Source: an uncultured bacterium
Lineage (GTDB): Bacteria; Bacillota_I; Bacilli_A; RFN20; CAG-826
Length of the DNA stretch: 17,688 nt
Assembly (NCBI GenBank): GCA_949290725.1
Contig: CASEST010000067.1
Span: forward strand, 1-17,688
Direction: 5' to 3'
This document shows positions 1-7,664 of the stretch, in pieces. The notes below the pieces were generated by a model. The model ran no database searches. It was not told the DNA's origin and was given only the letters and a program-made list of their open reading frames with translations. Both the position numbers and the translations under genes were made by a program. How positions within the stretch are numbered: the first letter of the stretch is position 1; each line of letters opens with the position of its first letter.

Positions 1-873
1 AATTCTTTCTTGTAACTCACCCATTTCTGTAGCAAGAGTTGGTTGATAACCAACTGCTGAAGGTAAACGACCAATTAACGCACTAACTTCGCTTCCAGCT
101 TGCACAAATCGATAGATATTATCAATGAAAAAAAGAACATTATTATGCAATTCATCTCTAAAATATTCACACATAGTTAAAGCAGATAAGGCAACTCTAA
201 ATCTTGCTCCAGGAACTTCATTCATCTGCCCATAAACCAGGGCGGTATTCTTTAAAACGTCGGTGTTTTTCATTTCGTTATATAAATCATTTCCTTCTCT
301 ACTTCTTTCACCAACACCAGCAAAAACAGAGATTCCGTTCTGAACTTTAGCGATATTATTAATTAATTCTTGAATTAAAACTGTCTTGCCAACTCCAGCT
401 CCACCAAACAAACCGACTTTACCGCCTTTAACATAAGGACAAAGTAAGTCAATAACTTTAATTCCTGTCTCTAAAATATCATTTTTAGTGATTTGTTCTT
501 CAAAACTAGGAGGATTATTATGGATAGGTTTTTTAATAGCGTTTTCTAAATCACCTAAAGGTAACTCATCAATTGCCTCGCCTAAGCAATTAAAAACACG
601 GCCCAAAGTAGCTTCACCAACCGGAACCATAATTTGATGCCCGAGATCTAAAACTCTCATTCCACGATAAACGCCTTCAGTTGGGCCTAAAGAGATACAT
701 CTTACAATATCATCTCCAACATATTGACTAACTTCCAAAATTAATTTAGTTTTATCATCAAAAACAATTTCTAAGGCGTTTAATAAAGAAGGTAAATGCC
801 CTTCTTTGAAGCGAACATCAATAATTGGGCCTACCGCTTGAATTATTTCACCATAATTTTTCATCTTATCCAT
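1..873 (-). CDS. atpD: F1Fo ATP synthase beta subunit, N-terminal 291 codons (partial at window edge)
   Basis: This is the catalytic F1 beta subunit; it hydrolyses or makes ATP at the alpha/beta interface. The frame is open from the ATG at 873 to the window start, so the C-terminal part (roughly 170 residues in the family) is missing only because the window ends. Visible motifs are the Walker A loop GGAGVGKT at residues 157-164, the catalytic-Glu segment GERSREGNDLY, the Walker B segment VLFFIDNI, and then QAGSEVSALIGRLPSAVGYQ, all diagnostic of AtpD. It starts 2 bp after the atpG stop (TAATTATG junction). A good ribosome site, AAGGAAGG, lies about 8 nt upstream and inside the end of atpG. 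A second ATG at 864 is possible but is farther from that site. It is last in the visible operon order I-B-E-F-H-A-G-D. Confidence 0.98.
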   Translation of the reverse strand, partial: MDKMKNYGEIIQAVGPIIDVRFKEGHLPSLLNALEIVFDDKTKLILEVSQYVGDDIVRCISLGPTEGVYRGMRVLDLGHQIMVPVGEATLGRVFNCLGEAIDELPLGDLENAIKKPIHNNPPSFEEQITKNDILETGIKVIDLLCPYVKGGKVGLFGGAGVGKTVLIQELINNIAKVQNGISVFAGVGERSREGNDLYNEMKNTDVLKNTALVYGQMNEVPGARFRVALSALTMCEYFRDELHNNVLFFIDNIYRFVQAGSEVSALIGRLPSAVGYQPTLATEMGELQERI

Positions 874-875
874 AA

Positions 876-1742
876 TTACAACCTTCCTTTATTACGACTT
901 CCATTTATAACTTCATTAATCTCTTCAGTAATTGAATTTTGCCTTTCTTTATTATATTCAAGGGTAAGTTTTTCGATTAATTCATCAGCATTTTTTGAAG
1001 CATTTTCCATAAATATTTTTCTAGAAGAAAATTCTGAAATTAATGAATCATATAAATAATTTAAAAAAGAGGAAATCAACACTTCTTCAATTAAGCGTTC
1101 AACAATCATTTCTTTATTAGGTTCAAAAATAGAGGAATAGTTTCTCTTTTTATTCTCTTTGACACTTAAAGGAATCATTTTAACGTCAACTGGACGAGAA
1201 ATTAATGAATTAATATAATGTGAATAAACAATTCTAATTTCTTTATAATTTCCACTTTTGTATTTATCTATTAAAAATAAAATAAACTTTTTAACTTGTA
1301 AGAAATTTGGTTTTTTATTTAAATCGATAAATTCCCCATTAAAAATTGCTTTTTCTTTTTTTAATTCGCTAATTCCTTTTTGGCCTATAAGTAATATTTC
1401 ATCCTCTTTATGATATATAGTTTTGAAAAATTTGATTATATTTTGGTTATAGGCTCCACATAGGCCACTTGTTGAAAAAACTAAAATATATAGAACCTTT
1501 TTTGAATCGACTTGCTTTAATAATTCAGAATTAAATTGATCAACTTCTGGATTAATCGGGTTTAAAAAGACGGTGTTATTATAAACATCGTTAACGCAAT
1601 CGCTATAAGTTTTAATCCCATAAAATTCCTTAAGATACTTTTTTTCTTTAACACTACTTATAATCTTCATTGCGTCGGTGATTTTTTTACTCGATTTAAT
1701 CAACTCGATTCGGTTTTTAATTTCAACTAAATTACTGGCCAT
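876..1742 (-). CDS. atpG: F1Fo ATP synthase gamma subunit
   Basis: This is the central rotor shaft of F1, which couples c-ring rotation to catalysis in the alpha3beta3 head. The protein has 288 residues, normal for the family. The N-terminal helix (IKNRIELIKSSKKITDAMKI) and the C-terminal helix (ENASKNADELIEKLTLEYNK, then RQNSITEEINEVI) match the two conserved gamma helices that form the shaft. SGLCGAYNQNI is the conserved SDRGLCGxxN-type segment of the central domain. The tail after the last helix is slightly extended with charged residues (NGSRNKGRL). The start overlaps the end of atpA by 11 bp, and its ribosome site (GAAGAGCGAG) is only moderate, so translational coupling to atpA is likely. 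Confidence 0.97.
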   Translation of the reverse strand: MASNLVEIKNRIELIKSSKKITDAMKIISSVKEKKYLKEFYGIKTYSDCVNDVYNNTVFLNPINPEVDQFNSELLKQVDSKKVLYILVFSTSGLCGAYNQNIIKFFKTIYHKEDEILLIGQKGISELKKEKAIFNGEFIDLNKKPNFLQVKKFILFLIDKYKSGNYKEIRIVYSHYINSLISRPVDVKMIPLSVKENKKRNYSSIFEPNKEMIVERLIEEVLISSFLNYLYDSLISEFSSRKIFMENASKNADELIEKLTLEYNKERQNSITEEINEVINGSRNKGRL

Positions 1743-3252
1743 TTAAAACTCGCTCTTCTTTAAATTGTCTAATCTTATCTTTTAAAAGTTTTGCATCTTC
1801 TTTACTCAAATCTTTATTCTGCTGAATTTTATTTAATAAAGGAGTATCGAATGACTTTAAATAAGTCATTAATTCAGTCAAAAATCTCTTAACTTTAGTA
1901 ATTTCAATATCTTCCAAAAATAAATTCTTTAAAGTAAATAAATAAATCGTTTCTTCAATGAAACTTAAAGGCGAATTCTGATCTTGTTTCAATACTTCCA
2001 TTGCTAAATTTCCATGATTGATTATCTTTTTTGTATTTTCGTCAATATCAGAGCCAAATTGAGTAAAATTAACTAACTCTTTATAATTTGCTATTTCCAT
2101 TTTTAAAGAGGAAGAAACCTTCTTAACTGCTTTAAACTGAGCGTTACTTCCAACACGGCTAACCGATAAACCTATATCAATAGCAGGTCTTTGGCCTGCA
2201 TTGAATAAATTTGTATTTAAAAATATTTGCCCATCTGTAATTGAGATAACATTTGTAGGGATATAGGATGTAATATCGCCAGCTAGTGTTTCAACAATAG
2301 GTAATCCAGTTATCGAACCGCCTCCATGTTCCTTATTTAATTTAACGCATCTTTCTAACAACCTAGAATGTAGATAAAAGATATCACCAGGATAAGCTTC
2401 TCTACCTGGATTTCTTCTTAATAGTAAAGATAAGGAACGGTATGCGATAGCATGTTTTGATAAGTCATCAAAAACTATTAAAACATCCTTGCCGTCTTTG
2501 CACCATTTTTCAGCCATTGTTACCGCTGAATATGGAGCTAGATATTGTAAAGGTGCAATTTCTGAAGCACTCGAATTGACAATAACTGTATAAGTCATCG
2601 CATCAGTCTTATTTAATTTCTCATAAATTGACGCAACATTAACATTCTTTTGACCAATTGCACAATATATACAATAAACATTCTTTCCTTTTTGATTAAT
2701 AATAGTATCAATCGCAATTGTAGTTTTTCCTGTTTGACGATCTCCGATAATTAATTCTCTCTGCCCTTTTCCAATTGGAATCATAGAATCAATGGTTAGT
2801 ATACCGGTTTCTAAAGGAGCATTAACGCTTTCTCGACTCATTAAACCAAGGGCTATTTGTTCTATTTTGCTACTTTCATCGCTATTAATTGGCCCTTTGC
2901 CATCAATTGGTCGTCCTAAAGCGTCAACAACACGTCCAAGCAAGGCGTCACCAACTGGTACTTCAACAACTCTACCAGTTCTTCTAACTCGATCGCCTTC
3001 TTTAATATTATTTGTATTTTTTAATAGAGCAGCGCTGACTGAATCTTGTTCCAAATTCATAATCATTCCATAATCGTCATCATTAAAAATAACAAGTTCG
3101 CCAAGCATTCCCTTTTCTAATCCGTAAATTAAAGCTATCCCGTCGCCAATCGTAACTACGCTGCCAATATCACTATTAGCTTCAATCTCGTTCTCAAAAT
3201 TTCTAATTTCTTCTTTAATTAATGAAGAAATTTCGCTAGTATTAATCCCCAT
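1732..3252 (-). CDS. atpA: F1Fo ATP synthase alpha subunit
   Basis: This is the regulatory, nucleotide-binding alpha subunit of the F1 head. It has 506 residues from the chosen ATG, normal for the family. Visible motifs are the Walker A loop GDRQTGKT at about residues 170-177, the Walker B region VLIVFDDLSKHA, the NPGREAYPGDIFYLHSRLLER segment, and the C-terminal SVSRVGSNAQ segment carrying the arginine finger (most homologues have SVSRVGGAAQ). An in-frame GTG two codons upstream (3258) overlaps the atpH TGA stop. The ATG at 3252 is preferred because AAGGAG lies 5 nt before it, at 3258-3263. The gap to atpH is 2 bp and the 3' end overlaps atpG by 11 bp. Confidence 0.97.
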   Translation of the reverse strand: MGINTSEISSLIKEEIRNFENEIEANSDIGSVVTIGDGIALIYGLEKGMLGELVIFNDDDYGMIMNLEQDSVSAALLKNTNNIKEGDRVRRTGRVVEVPVGDALLGRVVDALGRPIDGKGPINSDESSKIEQIALGLMSRESVNAPLETGILTIDSMIPIGKGQRELIIGDRQTGKTTIAIDTIINQKGKNVYCIYCAIGQKNVNVASIYEKLNKTDAMTYTVIVNSSASEIAPLQYLAPYSAVTMAEKWCKDGKDVLIVFDDLSKHAIAYRSLSLLLRRNPGREAYPGDIFYLHSRLLERCVKLNKEHGGGSITGLPIVETLAGDITSYIPTNVISITDGQIFLNTNLFNAGQRPAIDIGLSVSRVGSNAQFKAVKKVSSSLKMEIANYKELVNFTQFGSDIDENTKKIINHGNLAMEVLKQDQNSPLSFIEETIYLFTLKNLFLEDIEITKVKRFLTELMTYLKSFDTPLLNKIQQNKDLSKEDAKLLKDKIRQFKEERVLNGQ

Positions 3253-3254
3253 AG

Positions 3255-3788
3255 TCACTCCTTCATAATCTCTTCTTTGATTTTATTTAATCTTCTAATT
3301 AATGAAGCATCAAAAACATGATTGCGTAAAACGACTTTGAATCCTCCCAATAATTTTGGGTCTATCTCTACATTTAATTTTACTCTTTTCCCTATTTTTC
3401 TTTCGATGCTTTGTATAATTAAATCGATTTGTGGTTGACTTGTAACTTTAGAAAAATAAATAAAACCTTCTTCAATCTTTAAAAAATCCTCAAAGTAATA
3501 AACGGTGGAATTCAAAATATCATATAAATAAAAAGATAGATTATTTTTGATTATTACTTTTAAATAGGCTCTGACATTTTGACTATAAGAGCTAAAAATG
3601 CGGTCAATCATTAAATAAAATTCATTTTTAGAATGATTTTTTAAAGATAAGACCTTGATAAATTCTTTATGATTTTTAAATAAATCTCTTAAAGAGACAA
3701 TTTCATCTTTAGTCGAATCAACTACATCTTTAACGATTGCTAAATCTAAAAGTGCAATAGCATAATGTGAAAATAATGTTTTATCCAT
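3255..3788 (-). CDS. atpH: F1Fo ATP synthase delta subunit (OSCP-like)
   Basis: This is the peripheral-stalk cap that joins the b subunits to the top of F1. The 177-residue length fits the family. The N-terminal part is a helical domain beginning HYAIALLDLA, matching the usual RYAxALxxLA. The conserved C-terminal signature IDPKLLGGFKVVLRNHVFDASLIRRLNKI matches the family pattern (D-x-x-L-x-G-G-x-x-x-x-x-x-x-x-x-D-x-S). It ends in TGA, which shows TGA is a stop in this genome. It starts 2 bp after atpF (TAATTATG). No purine-rich ribosome site is visible upstream, so translation probably depends on ribosomes finishing atpF. Confidence 0.95.
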   Translation of the reverse strand: MDKTLFSHYAIALLDLAIVKDVVDSTKDEIVSLRDLFKNHKEFIKVLSLKNHSKNEFYLMIDRIFSSYSQNVRAYLKVIIKNNLSFYLYDILNSTVYYFEDFLKIEEGFIYFSKVTSQPQIDLIIQSIERKIGKRVKLNVEIDPKLLGGFKVVLRNHVFDASLIRRLNKIKEEIMKE

Positions 3789-3790
3789 AA

Positions 3791-4381
3791 TTATTTCATT
3801 TTGTTAATAAAATCATCGATAATCTTGGCATTATCTTCTTCATTAACTTCTCTTTCTAAAACCTTTTTAGATAAATCAATAGCTACACTTCCAAGCTCTT
3901 TTTTAAGTTCATCTTCTGCTTTTGTTTTGTTATTTTCTATTTCGATATTCGCTTTAATAATCTGCATTTTAGCTTCTTCATTAGCTTGATGAAGAATTTT
4001 TTCTTTTTCCGATAAAGCTTCTTCGTTAGCTCGTTTTAAAATTTCTTGAGCTTTTTGATGAGCTAAAGCGATTTCTTTAGATGAAGACATCAAATTCGCT
4101 TTAGCCTCTTCATTGTTCTTTTTGGCTTCTTCGACTTCTTTTGCTAATAATTCTTTTCTTTTATTTAAATATTTCTTAATTGGTTTATAAGCAAAAATAG
4201 TAACTAAAGCAATCATGATGATAAATGCAATAAATTGCACCAAAAAATCCCAGATATTCGGAAATATCTTATCAGCCATATCTTCTTTTAAATGTAAAAA
4301 GTCATTAATATCGCAACTTGTTAAAAAAGATAGTGGCAAAATTAATAAAGAAAGTTTTAGGATTTTTTTCTTTTTAAGCAT
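3791..4381 (-). CDS. atpF: F1Fo ATP synthase b subunit, predicted lipoprotein
   Basis: This is the peripheral-stalk b subunit: a membrane anchor followed by a long charged coiled coil that reaches delta. From the ATG at 4381 it has 196 residues. They comprise a basic start MLKKKK, a hydrophobic stretch to residue 19, and a lipobox LTSC with Cys23. A transmembrane helix follows at about 43-65, and then a Lys/Glu/Ala-rich coiled coil to the end. The lipobox predicts cleavage and lipid attachment at Cys23, as is established for the Mycoplasma pneumoniae b subunit. A longer reading from a TTG at 4423 would overlap atpE and put 14 extra residues before the signal peptide, so it was rejected. It begins 2 bp after atpE and has no visible ribosome site. 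Confidence 0.95.
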   Translation of the reverse strand: MLKKKKILKLSLLILPLSFLTSCDINDFLHLKEDMADKIFPNIWDFLVQFIAFIIMIALVTIFAYKPIKKYLNKRKELLAKEVEEAKKNNEEAKANLMSSSKEIALAHQKAQEILKRANEEALSEKEKILHQANEEAKMQIIKANIEIENNKTKAEDELKKELGSVAIDLSKKVLEREVNEEDNAKIIDDFINKMK

Positions 4382-4383
4382 AA

Positions 4384-4659
4384 TTAAACTAAGAAGAATA
4401 AGAAAATTGATAATAATAAGCAATAAATTGCTGTCGTTTCAGTTAAAGCACAACCTAAAATCATTCCAGTTCTTAATTTAGAATACATTTCTGGATTTCT
4501 TGACATTGCTGTAACTGCCTGGGCACAAATGTAGCCTTCTCCTAAACCTGAAGCCATCATTGATAGTCCACACATTCCAATAGCAATAAAAGCAAGACCA
4601 CGATCAGTAAAACCGCTACTTTCAGCTAGAATAGGGACAATACTCATTAAAAAATTCAT
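4384..4659 (-). CDS. atpE: F1Fo ATP synthase c subunit with two-carboxylate (Na+-type) ion site
   Basis: This is the c-ring rotor subunit, with two transmembrane hairpin helices joined by the conserved polar loop SRNPE (residues 53-57). It has 91 residues, with an N-terminal extension of about 15-20. Helix 2 carries LTETTAIY, in which E74 is the ion-carrying carboxylate and T75, T76 and Y79 sit where the Na+-binding Ilyobacter tartaricus ring has Ser66, Thr67 and Tyr70. Helix 1 has GLGEGY, so E41 replaces the Ilyobacter Gln32. The E41-E74 spacing of 33 matches E32/E65 of the Fusobacterium nucleatum two-carboxylate Na+ rotor. Its GGAGG ribosome site, 7 nt before ATG, is the best in the operon, which fits the high copy number of c per complex. 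Confidence 0.96.
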   Translation of the reverse strand: MNFLMSIVPILAESSGFTDRGLAFIAIGMCGLSMMASGLGEGYICAQAVTAMSRNPEMYSKLRTGMILGCALTETTAIYCLLLSIFLFFLV

Positions 4660-4666
4660 AATCTAA

Positions 4667-4671
4667 CCTCC
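4667..4671 (-). promoter_or_regulatory. Consensus Shine-Dalgarno site (GGAGG) of atpE
   Basis: GGAGG on the minus strand lies 7 nt before the atpE ATG, inside the 17-bp atpB-atpE gap, the widest spacing in the operon. The next two genes, atpF and atpH, have no recognisable site. The contrast suggests that synthesis of c, needed in roughly ten copies per complex, is raised at the translational level. Confidence 0.8.
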
Positions 4672-4676
4672 ATGAA

Positions 4677-5486
4677 TTAATTTTGTACCGTTTCAATTGA
4701 TTTTAAAACATCACTACTTTCATCTTCAACCTGCTCTTGGGAAATAAAAATCATTGTTAACATACTGAAAACAAGAGTTTGTATAAAGCTTGAAAATAGA
4801 TCGAAATAAAGATGCAAAACAGGAGTAATAATCGGAGCAATAATAATATCTGCGCCGCTTATTCCACCTCCAGTTATACCAAAAATCGGGCGGAAAATAT
4901 CGCTGCTCAATGCTTCTAAAGCAGCATATACTAAAGCCATGATTGAAAAGCCGCTTAGAGCATTTCCAAACAAACGCAAGGTTAATGATAATAATGGAGC
5001 CCACATCGTAATTAAATTAATTGGCAAAAAAATTGGAAAAGGATCAATATATCTTTTAAAATAACTCCATTTTTGTTCTCTCATAGCTGTTAAATGGATT
5101 AATATAAATGTCCATAAAGCAACCGATAAAGGCATAACTAAGTAGGTAAAAGGCGAAGCGAGACCAGTTAAGCCAAAAGCAAAACAAATAAATAAATATG
5201 ATACTAGCCCAAAGAAATATCCACCTAACTTTAATCCTTTGCTTCCCATTATTGAATAAATAAAATCATCTAACTTATTTACAGTTAAAGAAAGAATTAA
5301 AACTAAACCTTTTGGTGTTTCTAATGGATTCTTAATAGCTTTTTTAAATTTAAAATATATAACAAAACTAAAAATAACTATTAAAAGCATTACGACTAAT
5401 GAATAGAATACTTCAGGAGAAAAATGCAATTCAGTCATCTGATTTAAATCTTCTGAATCTAATAATAAAAAAATATTATTAAGCAT
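4677..5486 (-). CDS. atpB: F1Fo ATP synthase a subunit
   Basis: This is the membrane stator that forms the ion half-channels beside the c-ring. It has 269 residues with five to six hydrophobic helices. The essential arginine sits in LSLTLRLFGNALSG (R171, equivalent to E. coli Arg210). The last helix carries FIQTLVFSMLTMIFIS, matching the family pattern LQAFIFTMLTxVYI. A Gly-rich, helix-poor segment (ITGGGISGADIII) lies between the last two helices. It overlaps atpI by 8 bp, and AAGGAG (5492-5497) is placed 5 nt before the ATG. It is second in the operon, upstream of atpE as usual. Confidence 0.96.
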   Translation of the reverse strand: MLNNIFLLLDSEDLNQMTELHFSPEVFYSLVVMLLIVIFSFVIYFKFKKAIKNPLETPKGLVLILSLTVNKLDDFIYSIMGSKGLKLGGYFFGLVSYLFICFAFGLTGLASPFTYLVMPLSVALWTFILIHLTAMREQKWSYFKRYIDPFPIFLPINLITMWAPLLSLTLRLFGNALSGFSIMALVYAALEALSSDIFRPIFGITGGGISGADIIIAPIITPVLHLYFDLFSSFIQTLVFSMLTMIFISQEQVEDESSDVLKSIETVQN

Positions 5487-5871
5487 CTTTACTCCTTATA
5501 TAATATAAAAAATTAGAAATAAAAATTGGAAATAAACCTAACAATAGATATAAAAAACGGTAATTATCATCTTCATTTGAACTAGTGAAATGAATAATCA
5601 CCCCAGAAATAATAAGCCCCGAGGCTAAACATAAAAATCTAAGCAATCCAAAAACTAGATAATAGGCAACTCCATCCTTCTCTTCTTTTTTTGAAAGATA
5701 TAAATTTAATAGTAATGTAAAAAAAGAAAAGAAAAAAGTTAAAGAAAAAACTAATGTTATCTCATAAATGTTAAAAAATAAGCCAATTAAAGAAAACAAA
5801 ATGACCACTAAACCAATAAGAACATATAAAATTATCACTTTTTTATCGGTGTTTAGATTAAACTTAGCCAT
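5479..5871 (-). CDS. AtpI/MG406-like small membrane protein
   Basis: This 130-residue protein has a short polar N-terminus, about four hydrophobic helices and a charged loop (SKKEEKD) between helices two and three. Sequence alone does not identify it. Its place as first gene of the atp operon, directly before and overlapping atpB by 8 bp, together with its size and topology, fits the AtpI/UncI group and the MG406 protein found at this position in Mycoplasma. Members of that group are thought to help c-ring assembly or Mg2+/ion supply, but no conserved catalytic residue is visible here. No strong ribosome site precedes the ATG. It is the first gene after the divergent promoter region. Confidence 0.7.
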   Translation of the reverse strand: MAKFNLNTDKKVIILYVLIGLVVILFSLIGLFFNIYEITLVFSLTFFFSFFTLLLNLYLSKKEEKDGVAYYLVFGLLRFLCLASGLIISGVIIHFTSSNEDDNYRFLYLLLGLFPIFISNFLYYIRSKDA

Positions 5872-5922
5872 GTATAAAATCTTAATAGATTTATAATAAA
5901 AAACAAGTTATATTTAAACTCT

Positions 5923-5928
5923 ATTATA
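5923..5928 (-). promoter_or_regulatory. Possible -10 box for the atp operon
   Basis: TATAAT on the minus strand lies about 50 bp upstream of the atpI ATG, in the 146-bp divergent intergenic region 5872-6017. No good -35 hexamer lies 16-18 bp upstream; that stretch is an A-run. In such A+T-rich DNA a TATAAT can occur by chance, so the call rests mainly on its position ahead of an operon that needs a promoter here. Confidence 0.4.
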
Positions 5929-5954
5929 ATTCTTTTAATTAAACTTTTTTTTGA

Positions 5955-5960
5955 TATAAT
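5955..5960 (+). promoter_or_regulatory. Extended -10 promoter of the nucleoside kinase gene
   Basis: TGATATAAT is a TATAAT box with the upstream TG of an extended -10 element. It lies about 58 bp before the start codon at 6018. A clear -35 box is not seen, which extended -10 promoters can do without. The DNA up to 6000 is otherwise A+T-rich without other recognisable sites. Confidence 0.55.
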
Positions 5961-6017
5961 AATCCTACCGCTTAAAATTATTTAATAATAAATAATATTA
6001 TTTGAAAGGAGAAATTA

Positions 6018-7664
6018 ATGAGTTTTAAGGTCTTAATAGATAATAAAGAACTGACCTTTGAAAAAAAAGTTCGTTTAAAAGATTTAACACAAAATAATAA
6101 GAATTATATTGCAGCATTAGTTAATGGAAGAGTCCGCGAATTAGACTATGATCTCCATTATGATGCTTCTATAAAATTTTTAACAACTTCTGATTCATTA
6201 GCAACTGGAGTATATGAAAGAGGGATTCGTTTTATCTTTGCTATGGCATGCCATAATTTATTTAAAAATATTCGTTTCCGCCTTTTTTATTCTATTTCTA
6301 GATCGATTTTTGCCCATATAGAAGATGGTGAAATGCAATTAACCAATTCCATAGTTAAACAAATTGATTCTGAAATGAGAAGAATTGTTGAAGCTGATTA
6401 TCTTTTCGAAAGAATTATAGTAAGCAACGAAGAAGCAGCTGAATTATATAAAAAATTTAATTTAAATGATAAACTCGATATTCTTTCATTTCGTCCAGAA
6501 AAAACAGTTCACTTCTACCAAGTTAATGGATATTTAAACTATATGTATGGAAAAATGGTTCCATCAACTGGATATTTAAAAGATTTTAAACTTCTTTTTT
6601 ATCCACCAGGAATTTTAATTCAATATCCACGTTCAGAAAATAATGGAAAAATTCCTCAATTTAAAGATGAACCAATCTTCCAAGAAACTCTAGAAGGTAG
6701 CGATGCATGGTCTTCTTTAGTTGGATTATCAACTGTGTCGGATATCAATAAAAAAGCTAAGGTTTTACAAGCTACTAATTTGATCAACATTTGCGAAAAT
6801 CGTCATAATCGAATGCTTGTAGAATTAGGACAACAAATTGAATCAAATATTAATAATATTCGCTTAATATGTATTGCTGGCCCATCTAGCAGTGGCAAGA
6901 CTACTTTTGCTGACCGTCTAACTTTGGAACTTCTTTCTAGAGGAATAAATCCAATTAGAATTTCTTTAGATGATTATTATAAAACAAGAGAAAATATACC
7001 TTTAGACGAAGATGGTGCACCAGATTACGAAACAATTGAGGCATTAGATATCGAATTATTTAATGAAAATATTTTATCTTTATTAGCCGGGGAAGAAGTT
7101 ATTGTCCCAAGCTTTGATTTCAAGCAAAATAAGAGACTATTTAACCGAAAATTAAAAATTAATCGAAAAGATCCAATTATTATTGAAGGAATACATGCAT
7201 TAAATGAGGACATGACCCCGTTAATTCCTAAACATATTAAATTTAAAATTTATATTTCACCACAAGCACAAATTAACCTCGATTACGAAAATCCGATTTC
7301 ATTAACTGATATTCGCTTAATTCGTCGAATTGTTCGCGATGCAAAATATCGTGGAAGCGATGCTGAAGAAACCTTATCAATGTGGCCTTCAGTCAGAAGA
7401 GGTGAGTTTAAGTGGATTTATAAAACTCAAGAAGATGCTGACTATGTTTTTGATTCTTTTTTAAATTACGAATTATGCGTAATGAAAAAATATGCACTTC
7501 CGCTTTTAAATGAAATTGATAAAGATTCAGAGTATGGTCCTGATGCCGAAAGATTAACCAAATTATTAAAATATTTTTTTGATATCGATGAGCAATTTAT
7601 CCCTTGTAATTCAATTTTAAAAGAATTTATTGGAGGCTCTTGTTATCGCGACGTTGAGCCTTAG
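6018..7664 (+). CDS. Nucleoside (uridine-type) kinase with TGS/ThrRS-like N-terminal domains
   Basis: This is a 548-residue fusion. Residues 1-60 resemble a TGS domain. Residues about 65-200 resemble the second, editing-associated domain of threonyl-tRNA synthetase. The C-terminal half is a uridine kinase/phosphoribulokinase-type P-loop domain with GPSSSGKTT at 288-296, followed by SLDDYYKTREN and a D-Y-E-x-x-x-A-L-D segment typical of uridine kinases. This architecture is known in Firmicutes and Thermotoga and is usually annotated as nucleoside or uridine kinase. It would phosphorylate a nucleoside with a nucleoside triphosphate in the cytoplasm; the exact substrate is not readable. The start is supported by AAAGGAG at 6005-6011. 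It is the only plus-strand gene here, and its last 38 bp overlap the 3' end of the opposing gene. Confidence 0.85.
   Translation: MSFKVLIDNKELTFEKKVRLKDLTQNNKNYIAALVNGRVRELDYDLHYDASIKFLTTSDSLATGVYERGIRFIFAMACHNLFKNIRFRLFYSISRSIFAHIEDGEMQLTNSIVKQIDSEMRRIVEADYLFERIIVSNEEAAELYKKFNLNDKLDILSFRPEKTVHFYQVNGYLNYMYGKMVPSTGYLKDFKLLFYPPGILIQYPRSENNGKIPQFKDEPIFQETLEGSDAWSSLVGLSTVSDINKKAKVLQATNLINICENRHNRMLVELGQQIESNINNIRLICIAGPSSSGKTTFADRLTLELLSRGINPIRISLDDYYKTRENIPLDEDGAPDYETIEALDIELFNENILSLLAGEEVIVPSFDFKQNKRLFNRKLKINRKDPIIIEGIHALNEDMTPLIPKHIKFKIYISPQAQINLDYENPISLTDIRLIRRIVRDAKYRGSDAEETLSMWPSVRRGEFKWIYKTQEDADYVFDSFLNYELCVMKKYALPLLNEIDKDSEYGPDAERLTKLLKYFFDIDEQFIPCNSILKEFIGGSCYRDVEP

Noticed and set aside
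796..1059. Plus-strand open frame antisense to atpD/atpG, and similar frames opposite atpA, atpF, the kinase and the FAD dehydrogenase
   Set aside because: They lie wholly opposite clearly conserved genes, have no ribosome sites and encode low-complexity Ser/Leu/Ile-rich peptides typical of shadow frames.
4382..4423. Longer atpF reading starting at a TTG within atpE
   Set aside because: It would place 14 hydrophobic residues before a complete lipoprotein signal peptide. The ATG at 4381 gives a standard basic start.
4726..5004. Second minus-strand frame within atpB
   Set aside because: It is an alternative frame of a well-conserved membrane protein gene and has no recognisable features.
7634..7661. 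Inverted repeat AGGCTC...GAGCCT within the 38-bp convergent overlap, a candidate bidirectional terminator
   Set aside because: The stem is only 6 bp with a 16-nt loop, and neither strand has a T-run after it. The hairpin at 7753-7780 is a far better terminator for the plus strand.
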